Positions 17,215 to 26,160 of a DNA stretch of 64,000 nt are shown in pieces. The stretch's first letter is position 1. Every line of letters starts with the position of its first letter. The translations under genes were made by a program, and so were the position numbers. The DNA is from Paenibacillus sp. OK003 (lineage in GTDB: Bacteria; Bacillota; Bacilli; Paenibacillales; Paenibacillaceae), in NCBI RefSeq assembly GCF_900109515.1, contig NZ_FOBD01000012.1:124001-188000 (forward strand), given 5' to 3'. The notes below the pieces were generated by a model. That model did no database searches. It saw only the letters and a list, made by a program, of their open reading frames with translations, and was not told where the DNA came from.

Positions 17215-17820
17215 TTAATCTACTTTCGCACCATAAGAGCGTACAAACAGAACGGCTTGTTCGCGATCCAAACGTACGCTTTTAATATCCAATGATTTCA
17301 GATCGATTCCTTCCAGATTAGCGCCTCTAAGATCGGCCCCTTGCAGCTTGGCTCTGCTTAAAACTGCTCGTGTGAGATCACAGTCTCTCAGATCCGCTTT
17401 GGTAAAATCCGTGTCCGTAAAGTCGGCTTCAAAGAAACGAATTCCTCGCAAATCCTGTTTGCCCAATCGGGTATGTCTCAGATTCGTATAAGACCAATCA
17501 CCCTGACTTAGTGTAATACCATCCATTTGTGCACCGGAAAAGTCTGAGCCCGTCATCTTGCAGGAGGTGAATTTGGAAGCGAAAAGATTAGCACCACCAA
17601 ATAAGCAGTTTTCAAACGCCGACTCTCTATGGATCGAGCCATTCATGGAAGCACCTTTAAAGTCACACTCGATAAAACGGCAGTTGCTTGTCTCGATTTC
17701 TTCCATCGAAGCGTTCATAAAGGTACACTGTTTGAAAACACAGCTGATTAGTTCTCCATAACGCAAGTCACGTCCTTCAAAATGTACCCCATCATATTCC
17801 TGATCCTTGTATTGATACAT
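17215..17820 (-). CDS. Pentapeptide-repeat protein, Qnr-like
   Basis: About 201 residues, almost wholly tandem A(D/N)LXX-type pentapeptides (e.g. FTDTDFTKADLRDCDLTRA, LQGADLRGANLEGIDLKSL) that fold as a right-handed quadrilateral beta-helix. The end, SVRLDREQAVLFVRSYGAKV, follows the Qnr C-terminal pattern (GVKLD..QA.LL...LG..V), which in Qnr forms the dimerisation helix. Qnr proteins mimic DNA and shield gyrase from quinolones; whether this one does is unknown. The frame is open upstream to 17898, but ATG 17820 with GGGGTG 6 bases before it fits best. Single gene. Confidence 0.82.
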   Translation of the reverse strand: MYQYKDQEYDGVHFEGRDLRYGELISCVFKQCTFMNASMEEIETSNCRFIECDFKGASMNGSIHRESAFENCLFGGANLFASKFTSCKMTGSDFSGAQMDGITLSQGDWSYTNLRHTRLGKQDLRGIRFFEADFTDTDFTKADLRDCDLTRAVLSRAKLQGADLRGANLEGIDLKSLDIKSVRLDREQAVLFVRSYGAKVD

Positions 17821-18011
17821 CACGTACACCCCATCTTGTATGATTATCATGTGTTCCCCATTAAAAGAGCTTTTTATAATATACCATACGGCTGTCAAGT
17901 ACCTGCTTAAACGTCTGCAAAAGTCAAGTCACTTTTTTCTAAAAAACGGAGCTAATTTAATTCAAAAAACCGCGAAAATCGCGGCTTTTGGCGCCAAATA
18001 TATCTGCTTTG

Positions 18012-18361
18012 CTAGTACTTCAAGCGGATGTGAACACGGATACGCGACGATGCATCTTTGTCCTTGTTTTTGTCCTTTTCTCTGTCCTTGTCTCGGTGCT
18101 CGTCTTTGTCTTGTTTTTCTTCTTGCACAATCCACTGTCTGCCAATTAACAATTGCAGCAACTCGATCTCTTGCAAGGTCAAATGAATATCTTTCAGTGA
18201 CAGTTCATCCTGGATATAATCCTGATTTGCCTTGAGATCAAACCGGAAATAGAGAAGTCTTTTCTCTGTAAACAATCAATGATTAATTCGCGCGGTTCAC
18301 CGCTCGTCAGAACATTTTCCACGAACAGAGCTACAGGAATGGATAACTGAACGTGCCTCAT
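18012..18361 (-). pseudogene. Small charged gene split by a -1 frameshift, coupled to the S9 peptidase
   Basis: An ATG at 18361 overlaps the S9 peptidase stop as ATGA, with GGAGAGG 7 bases upstream, a typical coupled start. It encodes MRHVQLSIPVALFVENVLTS and on, but stops at 18194 after 55 codons. The -1 frame is then open from 18275 to 18012 and gives RLLYFRFDLKANQDYIQDEL, an LQEIELLQLLIG segment and a tail rich in alternating Lys and Asp. The change of frame must lie between 18275 and 18196; an AAAAG stretch near 18258-18262 is a possible slip or indel site. Joined, the product is about 117 residues. Not recognised. Could be a decayed gene, an assembly error, or true recoding. Confidence 0.6.
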
Positions 18362-20409
18362 GCTTCGTCCTCTCCATCTTTGAGATATTGATTAAACCAG
18401 GCATTGACCTGTTCAAAGCTATCGACGCGCAGCGAGGGTTTTCCGCTTTTGAGCAACGTGTGATTGGAGCCTGGATATCGAATCAGTTTAGTCGTTTTTC
18501 CATATCGTTTTAACGTAGTATATAACTCTTCCGCCTGTCCGATCGGTGTACGATAATCCTGCTCTCCATGCATAATCAGAAGTGGTGTTTCAATCTTGTG
18601 CGAATGAGCAAGGGGAGAACGGGCCCATAACATGTCTGCATGTTCGTTCGGATTGCCGCCGATTACCCCCTCCACATAGGAGATTCCAATATCACTGGTT
18701 CCATACAGGGACAACCAATTGGATATACAACGCTGCGTTACTGCCGCCTTAAATCGATGGGTATGAGCTACGATCCAGTTAGTCATGACGCCTCCGTAAC
18801 TGCCTCCACCAATACCAAGACGTGTTTCATCCAGAAAATCATATGTTGCCAGTGCATAGTCCACCGCCTCAAGCAGATCACGACAGTCTCCCCCGGCAAA
18901 ATCTCCTCGGCAAGCTCTGGCGAATTCCTGCCCGTATCCCATACTTCCCCGGGGATTTACCCATAGAACAGCATATCCCTGTGCAGCAAGTGTCTGCATT
19001 TCGTGGCTGAAGATGCCTGTATACATGGCGTGCGGTCCACCATGAATCTGTAAAATCATCGGCACTTTCGTGTCCGATTTCCGCATAACCGGCTTCATCA
19101 ACCAACCTTGAATGAGCCATCCGTCCGACGATGTAAACTCGACACGCTCAGGTATATTGACTTGCAAGCCTGCCAAAAATTCATCGTTTCGCTGAGTAAG
19201 TCTGAACATATCACCACTTTTAATATCTACACGGTACAGTTCTCCCGGGTGATCCTCAGTCAGTGCGCCAATGACCAGCGTCTTACCATCAGGTGACAGG
19301 GTATATTGGTATACATCCTTCTCCCCGCTTCCCGTCACGGCTTGGCAATACCCATCCTCGGTGATTTGATACACGTCCACATTTCCACCCTGGGTACCCA
19401 GTACATATGCCTTACGTTGCGCATGATGGTCATCCATTAGTGGTGACGGAGATGGGCTTGCCGATTTCATGTCCCCAAGTGCTGCGTTTCCCAACTGCAT
19501 ATCAACATCAGGTGCCAGCTGCTTTGGAATACCTCCACTACTCGGCACTTCATATAGTCTGTTGTGACTGCCACTTCCGTACTCTCGGTCGCTGGCGATC
19601 AGAATCAGTTGCTCTCCGTCAGGTGAATATGCGAACTGGCTCACCTGAAGACTGGAATCCGTTACTCTGCGCTGCTCACCGCTTGCCAGATTCACGGTAT
19701 GTACATCTGCAAAGTACACTAGATCCGCATCCACCCCCTCATCCTGTACCTGCTTGGAAATGAAGGAAATAGCCTGACCATCTGGCGACCATACCGGAAC
19801 AGCAACATTCCATGATCCGGTTGTTACCTGTGTAATGGTTCCATTTCCGATCTCATATACAAACAGATGGCTATAAAGACCATCCCACCAGCCGGAGCCT
19901 TCTGCCTTGGGTGTCGTGCGCTCAAAGACCTTGCCTCTCAGGGGAGTTACTTTAGGTGATTCGTTTGTCTTTGATGATTTCTCTGTCTTTGATGTTTCAT
20001 CAGCCATTGCTTCTTCTTTGGCTTCTGCAACTTTGCTGGTAAACGCAATATATTGCCCATCCGGGGACCATACAAATTGTATAAGCTTGTGCTCAGGCGA
20101 GATGAGATTTATAGGCTTTGTGTCATCTGACGCAAGGGTCCATAACCCTTTACCCCCACTTTCCAATCGTAAAAAAGCGAGCTGTGTTCCATCTGGTGAC
20201 CAGGAAGGAGATGAATCCTTTACGCCGTCTGTAAGTGGCCTGTCCCCACTACCATCAAGTGAAATGCCACGAATTTGCGTGTTATATTCATTTTTCTGCT
20301 CATCAATCGTCTGTTCAACGTACGCCACTTGACCATCTGGATTAATTACAGGCTGGCTAACCCAGCGGTATTGAACTAAGTCCTCTGGCAAGATCGGTCT
20401 TTTGTTCAT
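18358..20409 (-). CDS. S9 family serine peptidase (acylaminoacyl-peptidase/DPP-like)
   Basis: About 683 residues, no signal peptide, so cytoplasmic. The N-terminal two thirds hold WD40-like beta-propeller repeats (SWSPDGTQLAFLR, VWSPDGQYIAFTS, VWSPDGQAISFIS). The C-terminal alpha/beta hydrolase domain has, counting from ATG 20415, Ser539 in GGGSYGGVMTNW, Asp620 in IMHGEQDYRTP and His652 in PGSNHTLLKSG. Such enzymes trim short peptides entering the cell. Start is ATG 20409 (AGGGAG at 8 bases) or 20415. It follows the permease gene by 20-26 bases and closes the peptide-uptake operon. Confidence 0.93.
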   Translation of the reverse strand: MNKRPILPEDLVQYRWVSQPVINPDGQVAYVEQTIDEQKNEYNTQIRGISLDGSGDRPLTDGVKDSSPSWSPDGTQLAFLRLESGGKGLWTLASDDTKPINLISPEHKLIQFVWSPDGQYIAFTSKVAEAKEEAMADETSKTEKSSKTNESPKVTPLRGKVFERTTPKAEGSGWWDGLYSHLFVYEIGNGTITQVTTGSWNVAVPVWSPDGQAISFISKQVQDEGVDADLVYFADVHTVNLASGEQRRVTDSSLQVSQFAYSPDGEQLILIASDREYGSGSHNRLYEVPSSGGIPKQLAPDVDMQLGNAALGDMKSASPSPSPLMDDHHAQRKAYVLGTQGGNVDVYQITEDGYCQAVTGSGEKDVYQYTLSPDGKTLVIGALTEDHPGELYRVDIKSGDMFRLTQRNDEFLAGLQVNIPERVEFTSSDGWLIQGWLMKPVMRKSDTKVPMILQIHGGPHAMYTGIFSHEMQTLAAQGYAVLWVNPRGSMGYGQEFARACRGDFAGGDCRDLLEAVDYALATYDFLDETRLGIGGGSYGGVMTNWIVAHTHRFKAAVTQRCISNWLSLYGTSDIGISYVEGVIGGNPNEHADMLWARSPLAHSHKIETPLLIMHGEQDYRTPIGQAEELYTTLKRYGKTTKLIRYPGSNHTLLKSGKPSLRVDSFEQVNAWFNQYLKDGEDEA

Positions 20410-20435
20410 GTGCATGGCTCCCTTCTCCGTTCATC

Positions 20436-21365
20436 TTATTTCTTGTTTGTATCCGTACGTGGATCAAGTACATCACGCAGCCAATCTCCCAGGAAAATGA
20501 CACCAAGAACCGTCAGTGTAATTGCCAGTCCAGGGAACGTTGCCACCCACCAACTTGTTGCTACATATTGCCTTCCATCACTGAGCATACCTCCCCAGGA
20601 TATGTCAGGTGGCTTAATGCCCAGGCCCAGGAAACTGAGCGAAGCTTCCATAATGATCGTGGTCCCAACATTCATACCGCAGATCACGATAAAGGAAGAT
20701 AAAATATTCGGCAGGATGTGTTTTAGAATCAATCTCCCATTCTTGGCACCGATTGATCTGGCAGCGTGAACAAAGTCCCGTTCCTTGATACTCAACACTT
20801 CACTGCGGACCACACGGGTGAAAGGCACCCAGTTCGTCACACCGATAACCAAAATCAGCGTTGTGATCCCTGGTCCCACAATAGCCATCACAACGAGCAT
20901 AAACAGAATGGTAGGGATAGCCATGAATGCATCACCCACGCGCATAATAACTGCATCCAGCCATTTTCCATAAAATCCGGACAAGAGACCAAGAATGGCA
21001 CCAATGATTCCGGACACGATGACTGCACCCATACCTACAATTAATGAAACACGCGCACCATATACAATTCGGCTCCACATGTCCCTGCCCAGATTATCCG
21101 TACCCAGCCAGTATTCAGCCGTTCCCCCATCAAGCCAAGCTGGCGGTTTAAGACGATTGAGAGGATTCACTGCACCAGGATCATGACTCGTTAACAGAGG
21201 TGCACATATGGCGATTAACACAACCAACAAAACGAGCACAGCGCCAAATATTCCTGTCTTGCTGATGATCAGTTGTTTCCAGATATAGCGAAGTCCTGTT
21301 GGTGGGCGTACATTCTCTTGTTCCTGTTCTGCACCCCGCATTGGCATTTCATTGCTGCCTGTCAT
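20436..21365 (-). CDS. Peptide ABC transporter permease, OppC/DppC type
   Basis: About 309 residues with an N-terminal OppC leader helix (ISKTGIFGAVLVLLVVLIAI) and the YWLGTDNLGRDMWSRIVYGAR segment seen in all DppC proteins. Five further helices and the EAA-loop ARSIGAKNGRLILKHILPN contact the ATPase. A perfect AAAGGAGGT lies 6 bases before ATG 21365, so the in-frame GTG at 21374, inside the ribosome site, is not the start. Pairs with the adjacent OppB gene. Confidence 0.93.
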   Translation of the reverse strand: MTGSNEMPMRGAEQEQENVRPPTGLRYIWKQLIISKTGIFGAVLVLLVVLIAICAPLLTSHDPGAVNPLNRLKPPAWLDGGTAEYWLGTDNLGRDMWSRIVYGARVSLIVGMGAVIVSGIIGAILGLLSGFYGKWLDAVIMRVGDAFMAIPTILFMLVVMAIVGPGITTLILVIGVTNWVPFTRVVRSEVLSIKERDFVHAARSIGAKNGRLILKHILPNILSSFIVICGMNVGTTIIMEASLSFLGLGIKPPDISWGGMLSDGRQYVATSWWVATFPGLAITLTVLGVIFLGDWLRDVLDPRTDTNKK

Positions 21366-21380
21366 CGATTGCACCTCCTT

Positions 21381-22298
21381 TTAATCGTATTTAATGCGTG
21401 GATCAAGCAGCCGGTAGGACACATCTGTCAAAATATTGGTTACAACGACGATAAACGCAATGACAAAAACAGCAGCCTGTACAATCGCCATGTCATGGGT
21501 GTTGACTGCAACAACCAGCAGCTGACCTAGCCCTGGCCAGGAGAATACCGTCTCCGTAATCAATGTTCCACCAATTAAGCTTGTGAACTGCAAACTCATA
21601 ATCGTCACGACCGGAATCAATCCGTTGCGAAACGCATGTTTGCCAATCACGACCATCCGGCCAAGCCCCTTGCTCCGTGCTGTACGGATGTAATCCTGAC
21701 TCAGAATTTCCAGCATGCTGGAGCGAATCAGACGAGTCATTTGCGCAGCGAGCCCGACCCCTAGCGTAAAGGCAGGCAATATCAGATGTGATACTCCGCC
21801 GCGGCCGGATACAGGCAAAACTCCCCACATCACGGAAAATAACAAAATGAGCATGATGCCCATCCAAAAGTTCGGCATAGCTTTACCAATGACTGATATC
21901 CCAGAGATGATCAGATCAGTAAATGTATTACGTTTGACTGCTGAGGCAACGCCAAGCGGTACAGCCATAACAATGGCAAAAAACATCGCTGCAACAGCCA
22001 GTTCAAAGCTGGCCGGCAATCGTTCCAGTACAAGCTGTAAAGCCGGTTCTCCATAACGGAAGGATTGACCAAAGTCTCCCTGCAAGGCGCTGCCAAGGAA
22101 CTTCATATACTGCGTGTATAACGGCTGGTCCAGTCCGAGAGCCTGCGTTAATACAGCGCGGTCTTCCGCAGTAGCTGTTTCGGGCAGCATCAGAGCAACC
22201 GGATCACCCGTGACGCGGACCAATATAAATACGATTAATGAAACAATGAACAGAACCGGTATAACCTGCAGTAGTGACTTCAGTACATATTTGCCCAT
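21381..22298 (-). CDS. Peptide ABC transporter permease, OppB/DppB type
   Basis: About 305 residues, six hydrophobic helices, opening MGKYVLKSLLQVIPVLFIVS and carrying the EAA loop TARSKGLGRMVVIGKHAFRN and the GTLITETVFSWPGLGQLL end region. AAAGGAGGT before ATG 22298 excludes the upstream GTG. The gap to the OppC gene is 15 bases. It forms the membrane channel with OppC; the ATP-binding OppD/OppF subunits are not encoded nearby. Confidence 0.93.
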   Translation of the reverse strand: MGKYVLKSLLQVIPVLFIVSLIVFILVRVTGDPVALMLPETATAEDRAVLTQALGLDQPLYTQYMKFLGSALQGDFGQSFRYGEPALQLVLERLPASFELAVAAMFFAIVMAVPLGVASAVKRNTFTDLIISGISVIGKAMPNFWMGIMLILLFSVMWGVLPVSGRGGVSHLILPAFTLGVGLAAQMTRLIRSSMLEILSQDYIRTARSKGLGRMVVIGKHAFRNGLIPVVTIMSLQFTSLIGGTLITETVFSWPGLGQLLVVAVNTHDMAIVQAAVFVIAFIVVVTNILTDVSYRLLDPRIKYD

Positions 22299-22318
22299 TT
22301 CTCTGTCCACCTCCTTTT

Positions 22319-22358
22319 AAAAAAGAACGACAGGAACGTGGTACAGTCCCTGCCGTTC
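22319..22358 (-). terminator. Intra-operon terminator/attenuator between binding-protein and permease genes
   Basis: Minus strand GAACGGCAGG pairs with CCTGTCGTTC and is followed by TTTTTT. It lies between the binding-protein stop and the OppB ribosome site, so partial readthrough would give more binding protein than permease. Confidence 0.75.
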
Positions 22359-22396
22359 TCGGCTTGTCTTTTCATAACAGGTTGTTCTGTCTGATG

Positions 22397-23962
22397 TTAC
22401 TGTGCAGGTGTAATCTCGTCAGCATAGAACATTTCATCACTACGCGGCTTGAAGTTCACACGGCTATCGGTACCATAAACCCCTTCCATCTGGTACAAAT
22501 ACACAGCTGGGCGATCTTCAGCAAGAATTTGCTGTACCTGCTGATACTCTTTCTCCCTGGAAGCCGGGTCCATGTTAACCAGCGCAGACTGAAGCAATTT
22601 CTCCACTTCCGGATTGTTATAGTCCGACTCTCCTTTGGCCTCTTCCAACATGTACCGATTGTAGTTATTGGAAGCATCAAAGAGGGAGTTCCCAATTCCA
22701 ATCATGAAGATTTCCTTGAATGATTTGGAACTGTAACGTTCACTGAAAGCACTTGGCTCCAGCACGTCCAGGTTAATTTTGAAGCCCACTTGCTCCAGCA
22801 TCGCTGCCACGACTTCGGCAGGTTCTTTGTACTGAGAGGATACCGAGATGGTCATCTCCGCTTCACCTTCTGCATAACCTGCTTCCTGCAACAGTTGCTT
22901 CGCCTTCTCTTGATCATAAAGTGATGTTTTGTACAACGAAGGATCTGCCCCAAAGTTGCCAGGTGTTACGGATGTGCGAGTCACGATGCCTGCACCTCCG
23001 GCAATGCTGTCTACAATGCCCTGCTTGTCAATCGCCAGATCAATGGCCTCCCGAACCTTCGGATCAGCTGTGACGCTGCCCTCTGTTTGGCGGAAAATCA
23101 ACTGAAGTACACGCTGAATCGGCGCTTTGACGATCTTTTTGTCCCCTTCGCCTTCAATGCGGGCAATATCTGTCGACGGTATGGATGCTGCGATATCAAC
23201 ACCACCAGCCAGCAGTTCCGATACACGTGTGGAAGCTTCCGGGATGACACGGAATACAACCTCATTCCATTTCGGTTCACCATCGAAGTAATTTTCATTT
23301 TTCACCAGTTCAACGCGATCATCTTTTGTCCATTTGCTGAATTGGTATGGACCTGTGCCAACCGGTTGTTTAAGGAATTGATCAAACCCATTATCCTCAA
23401 TATATTTTGCTGGCAAGATGCCTGCCCCCATTTTGGACAGACGATTAAGCAGCAACGGGTCTGGTCCGTCGGTAATAATATCTACCGTATATTCGTCGAC
23501 CGCTTTCACTTCAACAATGTTTTTGAAGTAGCTGTTTTGTTTCAGTGTGCTGTCTTTAGCTACGCGCTCCAGTGTATACTTCACATCCGCTGAGGTGAAT
23601 GGATCACCGTTATGGAAGGTCACGCCTTCACGCAGCTTGATGCGCCATGTGGTGTCATTCACCTGCTCCCATGAAGTCGCTAGACCTGGAACCTTCTTCT
23701 GTTCACTATCATTTTTGATCAGATAATCAAATACGTTGACCAGCACCGCTTCACTGGATGTATTATTGTTGTTGTGCGGGTCAAAGCTCTCAATATCCGT
23801 AGCAGTTGCGATGGTAAGTGTAGTGCTGGCAGCAGTCCCACTGCCAGTTTCACTGGATGCCGAATTGCTATCTGTACCCGTGCTCTTGCCACCGCAAGCG
23901 CTCAGTACTAGTACTACAGCCAATAATGTGATCCACATGCTAGTCCATTGTCTTTTTTTCAT
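22397..23962 (-). CDS. Peptide/dipeptide-binding lipoprotein (SBP family 5)
   Basis: 521 residues. Lipoprotein signal with LVLSACGG, Cys23 as the lipidated residue, then a Ser/Thr/Gly linker. The mature part is SBP_bac_5: IATATDIESFDPHNNNN at the start of the mature fold, ATSWEQVNDTTWRIKLREGV and the FHNGDPFTSADVKYTLERV signature, GTGPYQFSKW, then VREAIDLAIDKQGIV. Tethered outside the membrane, it delivers oligopeptides to OppB/OppC. ATG with GGGGGAG 8 bases upstream, 14 bases after the M20 gene. Confidence 0.95.
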   Translation of the reverse strand: MKKRQWTSMWITLLAVVLVLSACGGKSTGTDSNSASSETGSGTAASTTLTIATATDIESFDPHNNNNTSSEAVLVNVFDYLIKNDSEQKKVPGLATSWEQVNDTTWRIKLREGVTFHNGDPFTSADVKYTLERVAKDSTLKQNSYFKNIVEVKAVDEYTVDIITDGPDPLLLNRLSKMGAGILPAKYIEDNGFDQFLKQPVGTGPYQFSKWTKDDRVELVKNENYFDGEPKWNEVVFRVIPEASTRVSELLAGGVDIAASIPSTDIARIEGEGDKKIVKAPIQRVLQLIFRQTEGSVTADPKVREAIDLAIDKQGIVDSIAGGAGIVTRTSVTPGNFGADPSLYKTSLYDQEKAKQLLQEAGYAEGEAEMTISVSSQYKEPAEVVAAMLEQVGFKINLDVLEPSAFSERYSSKSFKEIFMIGIGNSLFDASNNYNRYMLEEAKGESDYNNPEVEKLLQSALVNMDPASREKEYQQVQQILAEDRPAVYLYQMEGVYGTDSRVNFKPRSDEMFYADEITPAQ

Positions 23963-23976
23963 TTTCCATGCTCCCC

Positions 23977-25170
23977 CTAAGAAGTTGTGTGTCTTGCCAA
24001 ATATTCAAGCGCTACGGCGGACAGCATGCCTACTCCATAAGGCATGACCGTCTCATCCAGATCGAACATCGGATGGTGAAGCGGGTAACGGGTTCGCTCT
24101 TCCTCGTTCCCTGAACCCAATCGGAAGAAAACACCCGGAATCTGTTCACAGTAGAACGCGAAATCTTCGCCGCCGGTGGACGGCGGAATGCTGCTCCATC
24201 CCTTCGCCCATTCGAGGCCGTCAACGGTCTCCGCAAGCAGGTCAACCATACCCAGATCATTAACCACAACGGGGTAGCCATCACCATAGATGACTTCATG
24301 GCCCGCCCCGAACGAACTGCACACACCACTTACGACCTGTTCAATCAAGGCTGGCATGCGTTCACGAATGGCAGGGGAGAGTGTTCGAACCGTGCCGATC
24401 ATCTCAACCTTCGGCGCAATTGCTGTTCCCATGTAACCCCCGGTGATTTTACCGATCGTTACCACAACCGGCTCCAGCGGGTCTATCATACGACTGGCCA
24501 GATTCTGTAGTGCAGTGATGACCTGAGCAGATACGGCAATGGCATCGATACCTTCATGCGGCCTCGCAGCATGTCCACCCTTGCCAAGTATCCGGATCAC
24601 CAGACGGTCTGCCGAAGCAAACGCCACACCTTTGCTTACCCCAACGGTACCCGTATCTTGTCCTGGAGTCATATGCAGTCCTGCGATCGCGTCCACCTTA
24701 GGATTTTCCAGTACTCCATCCTGAATCATCGCACGCGCACCTGCCAATCCTTCCTCCGCAGGCTGGAACACAAATTTGATGTTGCCCGCTTTCGGTCGGC
24801 CGAGGCTCGTTAGCAGCTCCGCCGCACCCATCAGAATGGTTGTATGTGCATCATGCCCGCACAGATGCGCCTTGCCTTCTACTTGGGAACTGTACTCAGC
24901 CGACTTCTGATCTTGGATAGGCAATGCGTCCATATCTGCCCGAAGTGCAAAAGTGGGGCCCTCTGTCTCTCCTCTCAACAAGCCTACAACTCCGGTTTTT
25001 CCGACATTGCGCGTCACTTCAAGACCCAGACTTTCCAAGTGTTGGGCTACGATCTCTGACGTTCTGAATTCTTCATAGCCGATTTCCGGATGGCGATGAA
25101 AATCTCTCCGCCAGGCAATGAGTTGGGGCTGCAATGCTTGTGCGCGTTGATATAGTTGTGATTGGTCCAT
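23977..25170 (-). CDS. M20 family amidohydrolase (N-acyl-amino-acid/hippurate hydrolase type)
   Basis: 397-residue cytoplasmic metalloenzyme that hydrolyses amide bonds of N-acylated amino acids or small peptides. Metal ligands in LCGHDAHTTILMGAAELL, FQPAEEGLAGA, IAGLHMTPG and the C-terminal HHPMFDLDE; ALRADMDALPIQ is the usual N-terminal strand; an insertion domain (about 185-300) gives dimer contacts. The ATG overlaps the upstream regulator stop as TAATG, so translation is coupled. Confidence 0.93.
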   Translation of the reverse strand: MDQSQLYQRAQALQPQLIAWRRDFHRHPEIGYEEFRTSEIVAQHLESLGLEVTRNVGKTGVVGLLRGETEGPTFALRADMDALPIQDQKSAEYSSQVEGKAHLCGHDAHTTILMGAAELLTSLGRPKAGNIKFVFQPAEEGLAGARAMIQDGVLENPKVDAIAGLHMTPGQDTGTVGVSKGVAFASADRLVIRILGKGGHAARPHEGIDAIAVSAQVITALQNLASRMIDPLEPVVVTIGKITGGYMGTAIAPKVEMIGTVRTLSPAIRERMPALIEQVVSGVCSSFGAGHEVIYGDGYPVVVNDLGMVDLLAETVDGLEWAKGWSSIPPSTGGEDFAFYCEQIPGVFFRLGSGNEEERTRYPLHHPMFDLDETVMPYGVGMLSAVALEYLARHTTS

Positions 25171-25919
25171 TAGTTCTCATTCCCTTCTTTGTCATCCGAT
25201 TCTGATACCAGTCGGGCATAGATCGCATCAGCCGAGAATTCGATGTGTCTTTTCATGGTCTCCCGGGACTTGATGCTGTCATGTGCTTTCAGTGCTTCAA
25301 GAATCTCCATATGTATGCCATGATTGACGGAGCGGATTCGGTCATCATATGGCATGAGGTCCAATGCCGGATTAATTTTTGTTCTGATCTGTCTCACGGC
25401 CGCCTCGCAGTATGGATTCCCGGATGACTTGGCAATGGTCAGATGGAACTTCACATCCAGAGCCCGGAACCATTCCCTTGTACAATGAGGTTCAATGCTT
25501 TGCTCCATATAAGCTTCCAACAGCTCCAGCTCGCCTGCGGTAATCCGCTCAGCAGCCAGAAAAGCCGCTTCGGGCTCAATAATGATCCGGAATTCAAACA
25601 CTTTCAGCATCTGTTCCCAATCCCGTTTAATTTCTTCTCTTGTGCGTTTATGAGAATTGGCTGTCAGAGGCAAGACAAACGTTCCACCCTTAGCCCCCAC
25701 GCGCTTCTCAATCAAACCCTTGTCTTCCAGCGTGGATAGTGCCTCGCGCACCGTAATACGACTCGCATTAAAAATCTCGGCCAGTTCTCGTTCCGAAGGA
25801 AGCTGTTCTTCACTCATTAATTCTTTGAGTATGATGGCTTCTTCCAGTTGTTCTCTAATAAATTCACTGACCTTTTTAGTTGATACTTTTTCAAAACGAA
25901 ATGAAAACCTACTGGACAT
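25170..25919 (-). CDS. GntR family regulator, FadR/FCD subfamily
   Basis: About 249 residues. An N-terminal winged HTH (LPSERELAEIFNASRITVREALSTL within it) and a C-terminal all-helical FCD domain with a metal/ligand site (FHLTIAKSSGNPYCEAAVRQ). ATG 25919 with GGAG 7 bases upstream is chosen over the longer frame to 25982. First gene of the peptide operon; an inverted repeat sits between its promoter and start, so it likely represses itself and the operon until a peptide or amino-acid signal binds. Confidence 0.9.
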   Translation of the reverse strand: MSSRFSFRFEKVSTKKVSEFIREQLEEAIILKELMSEEQLPSERELAEIFNASRITVREALSTLEDKGLIEKRVGAKGGTFVLPLTANSHKRTREEIKRDWEQMLKVFEFRIIIEPEAAFLAAERITAGELELLEAYMEQSIEPHCTREWFRALDVKFHLTIAKSSGNPYCEAAVRQIRTKINPALDLMPYDDRIRSVNHGIHMEILEALKAHDSIKSRETMKRHIEFSADAIYARLVSESDDKEGNEN

Positions 25920-25938
25920 GCAAACACTCCGATCTGTA

Positions 25939-25961
25939 AATGGTCTAGACCTTATACCATT
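25939..25961. promoter_or_regulatory. Probable operator of the FadR-type regulator
   Basis: AATGGT (25939-25944) and ACCATT (25956-25961) form an inverted repeat with the perfect palindrome GGTCTAGACC (25942-25951) inside. TGGT...ACC sites are typical of FadR-type GntR proteins. It begins right after the -10 box. Confidence 0.6.
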
Positions 25962-25990
25962 AATATAATTCCGACTAAACATATATGCAA
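25962..25990 (-). promoter_or_regulatory. Promoter of the peptide-utilisation operon
   Basis: Minus strand TTGCAT (25985-25990), 17-base spacer, TATATT (25962-25967). Confidence 0.65.
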
Positions 25991-26044
25991 TACTTTTTTT
26001 GAATATATTTAAAAATAGTTTTTAACTCGACCCGTTTTCCAAAT

Positions 26045-26095
26045 AAAAAAAAAGATGCATCTGCATTAGACAGTAACATCTTTTTAATTTGGATT
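26045..26095. terminator. Possible second, bidirectional terminator
   Basis: AAAAAGATG (ending 26057) and CATCTTTTT (26087-26095) pair across a long loop. It follows the main terminator of the Gfo/Idh operon. Confidence 0.45.
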
Positions 26096-26160
26096 ACTCT
26101 ATCTATAGACGTACAGAAGTAAGGCACGGTATGGACAAATGGATAGCGTATAAAAGACCA

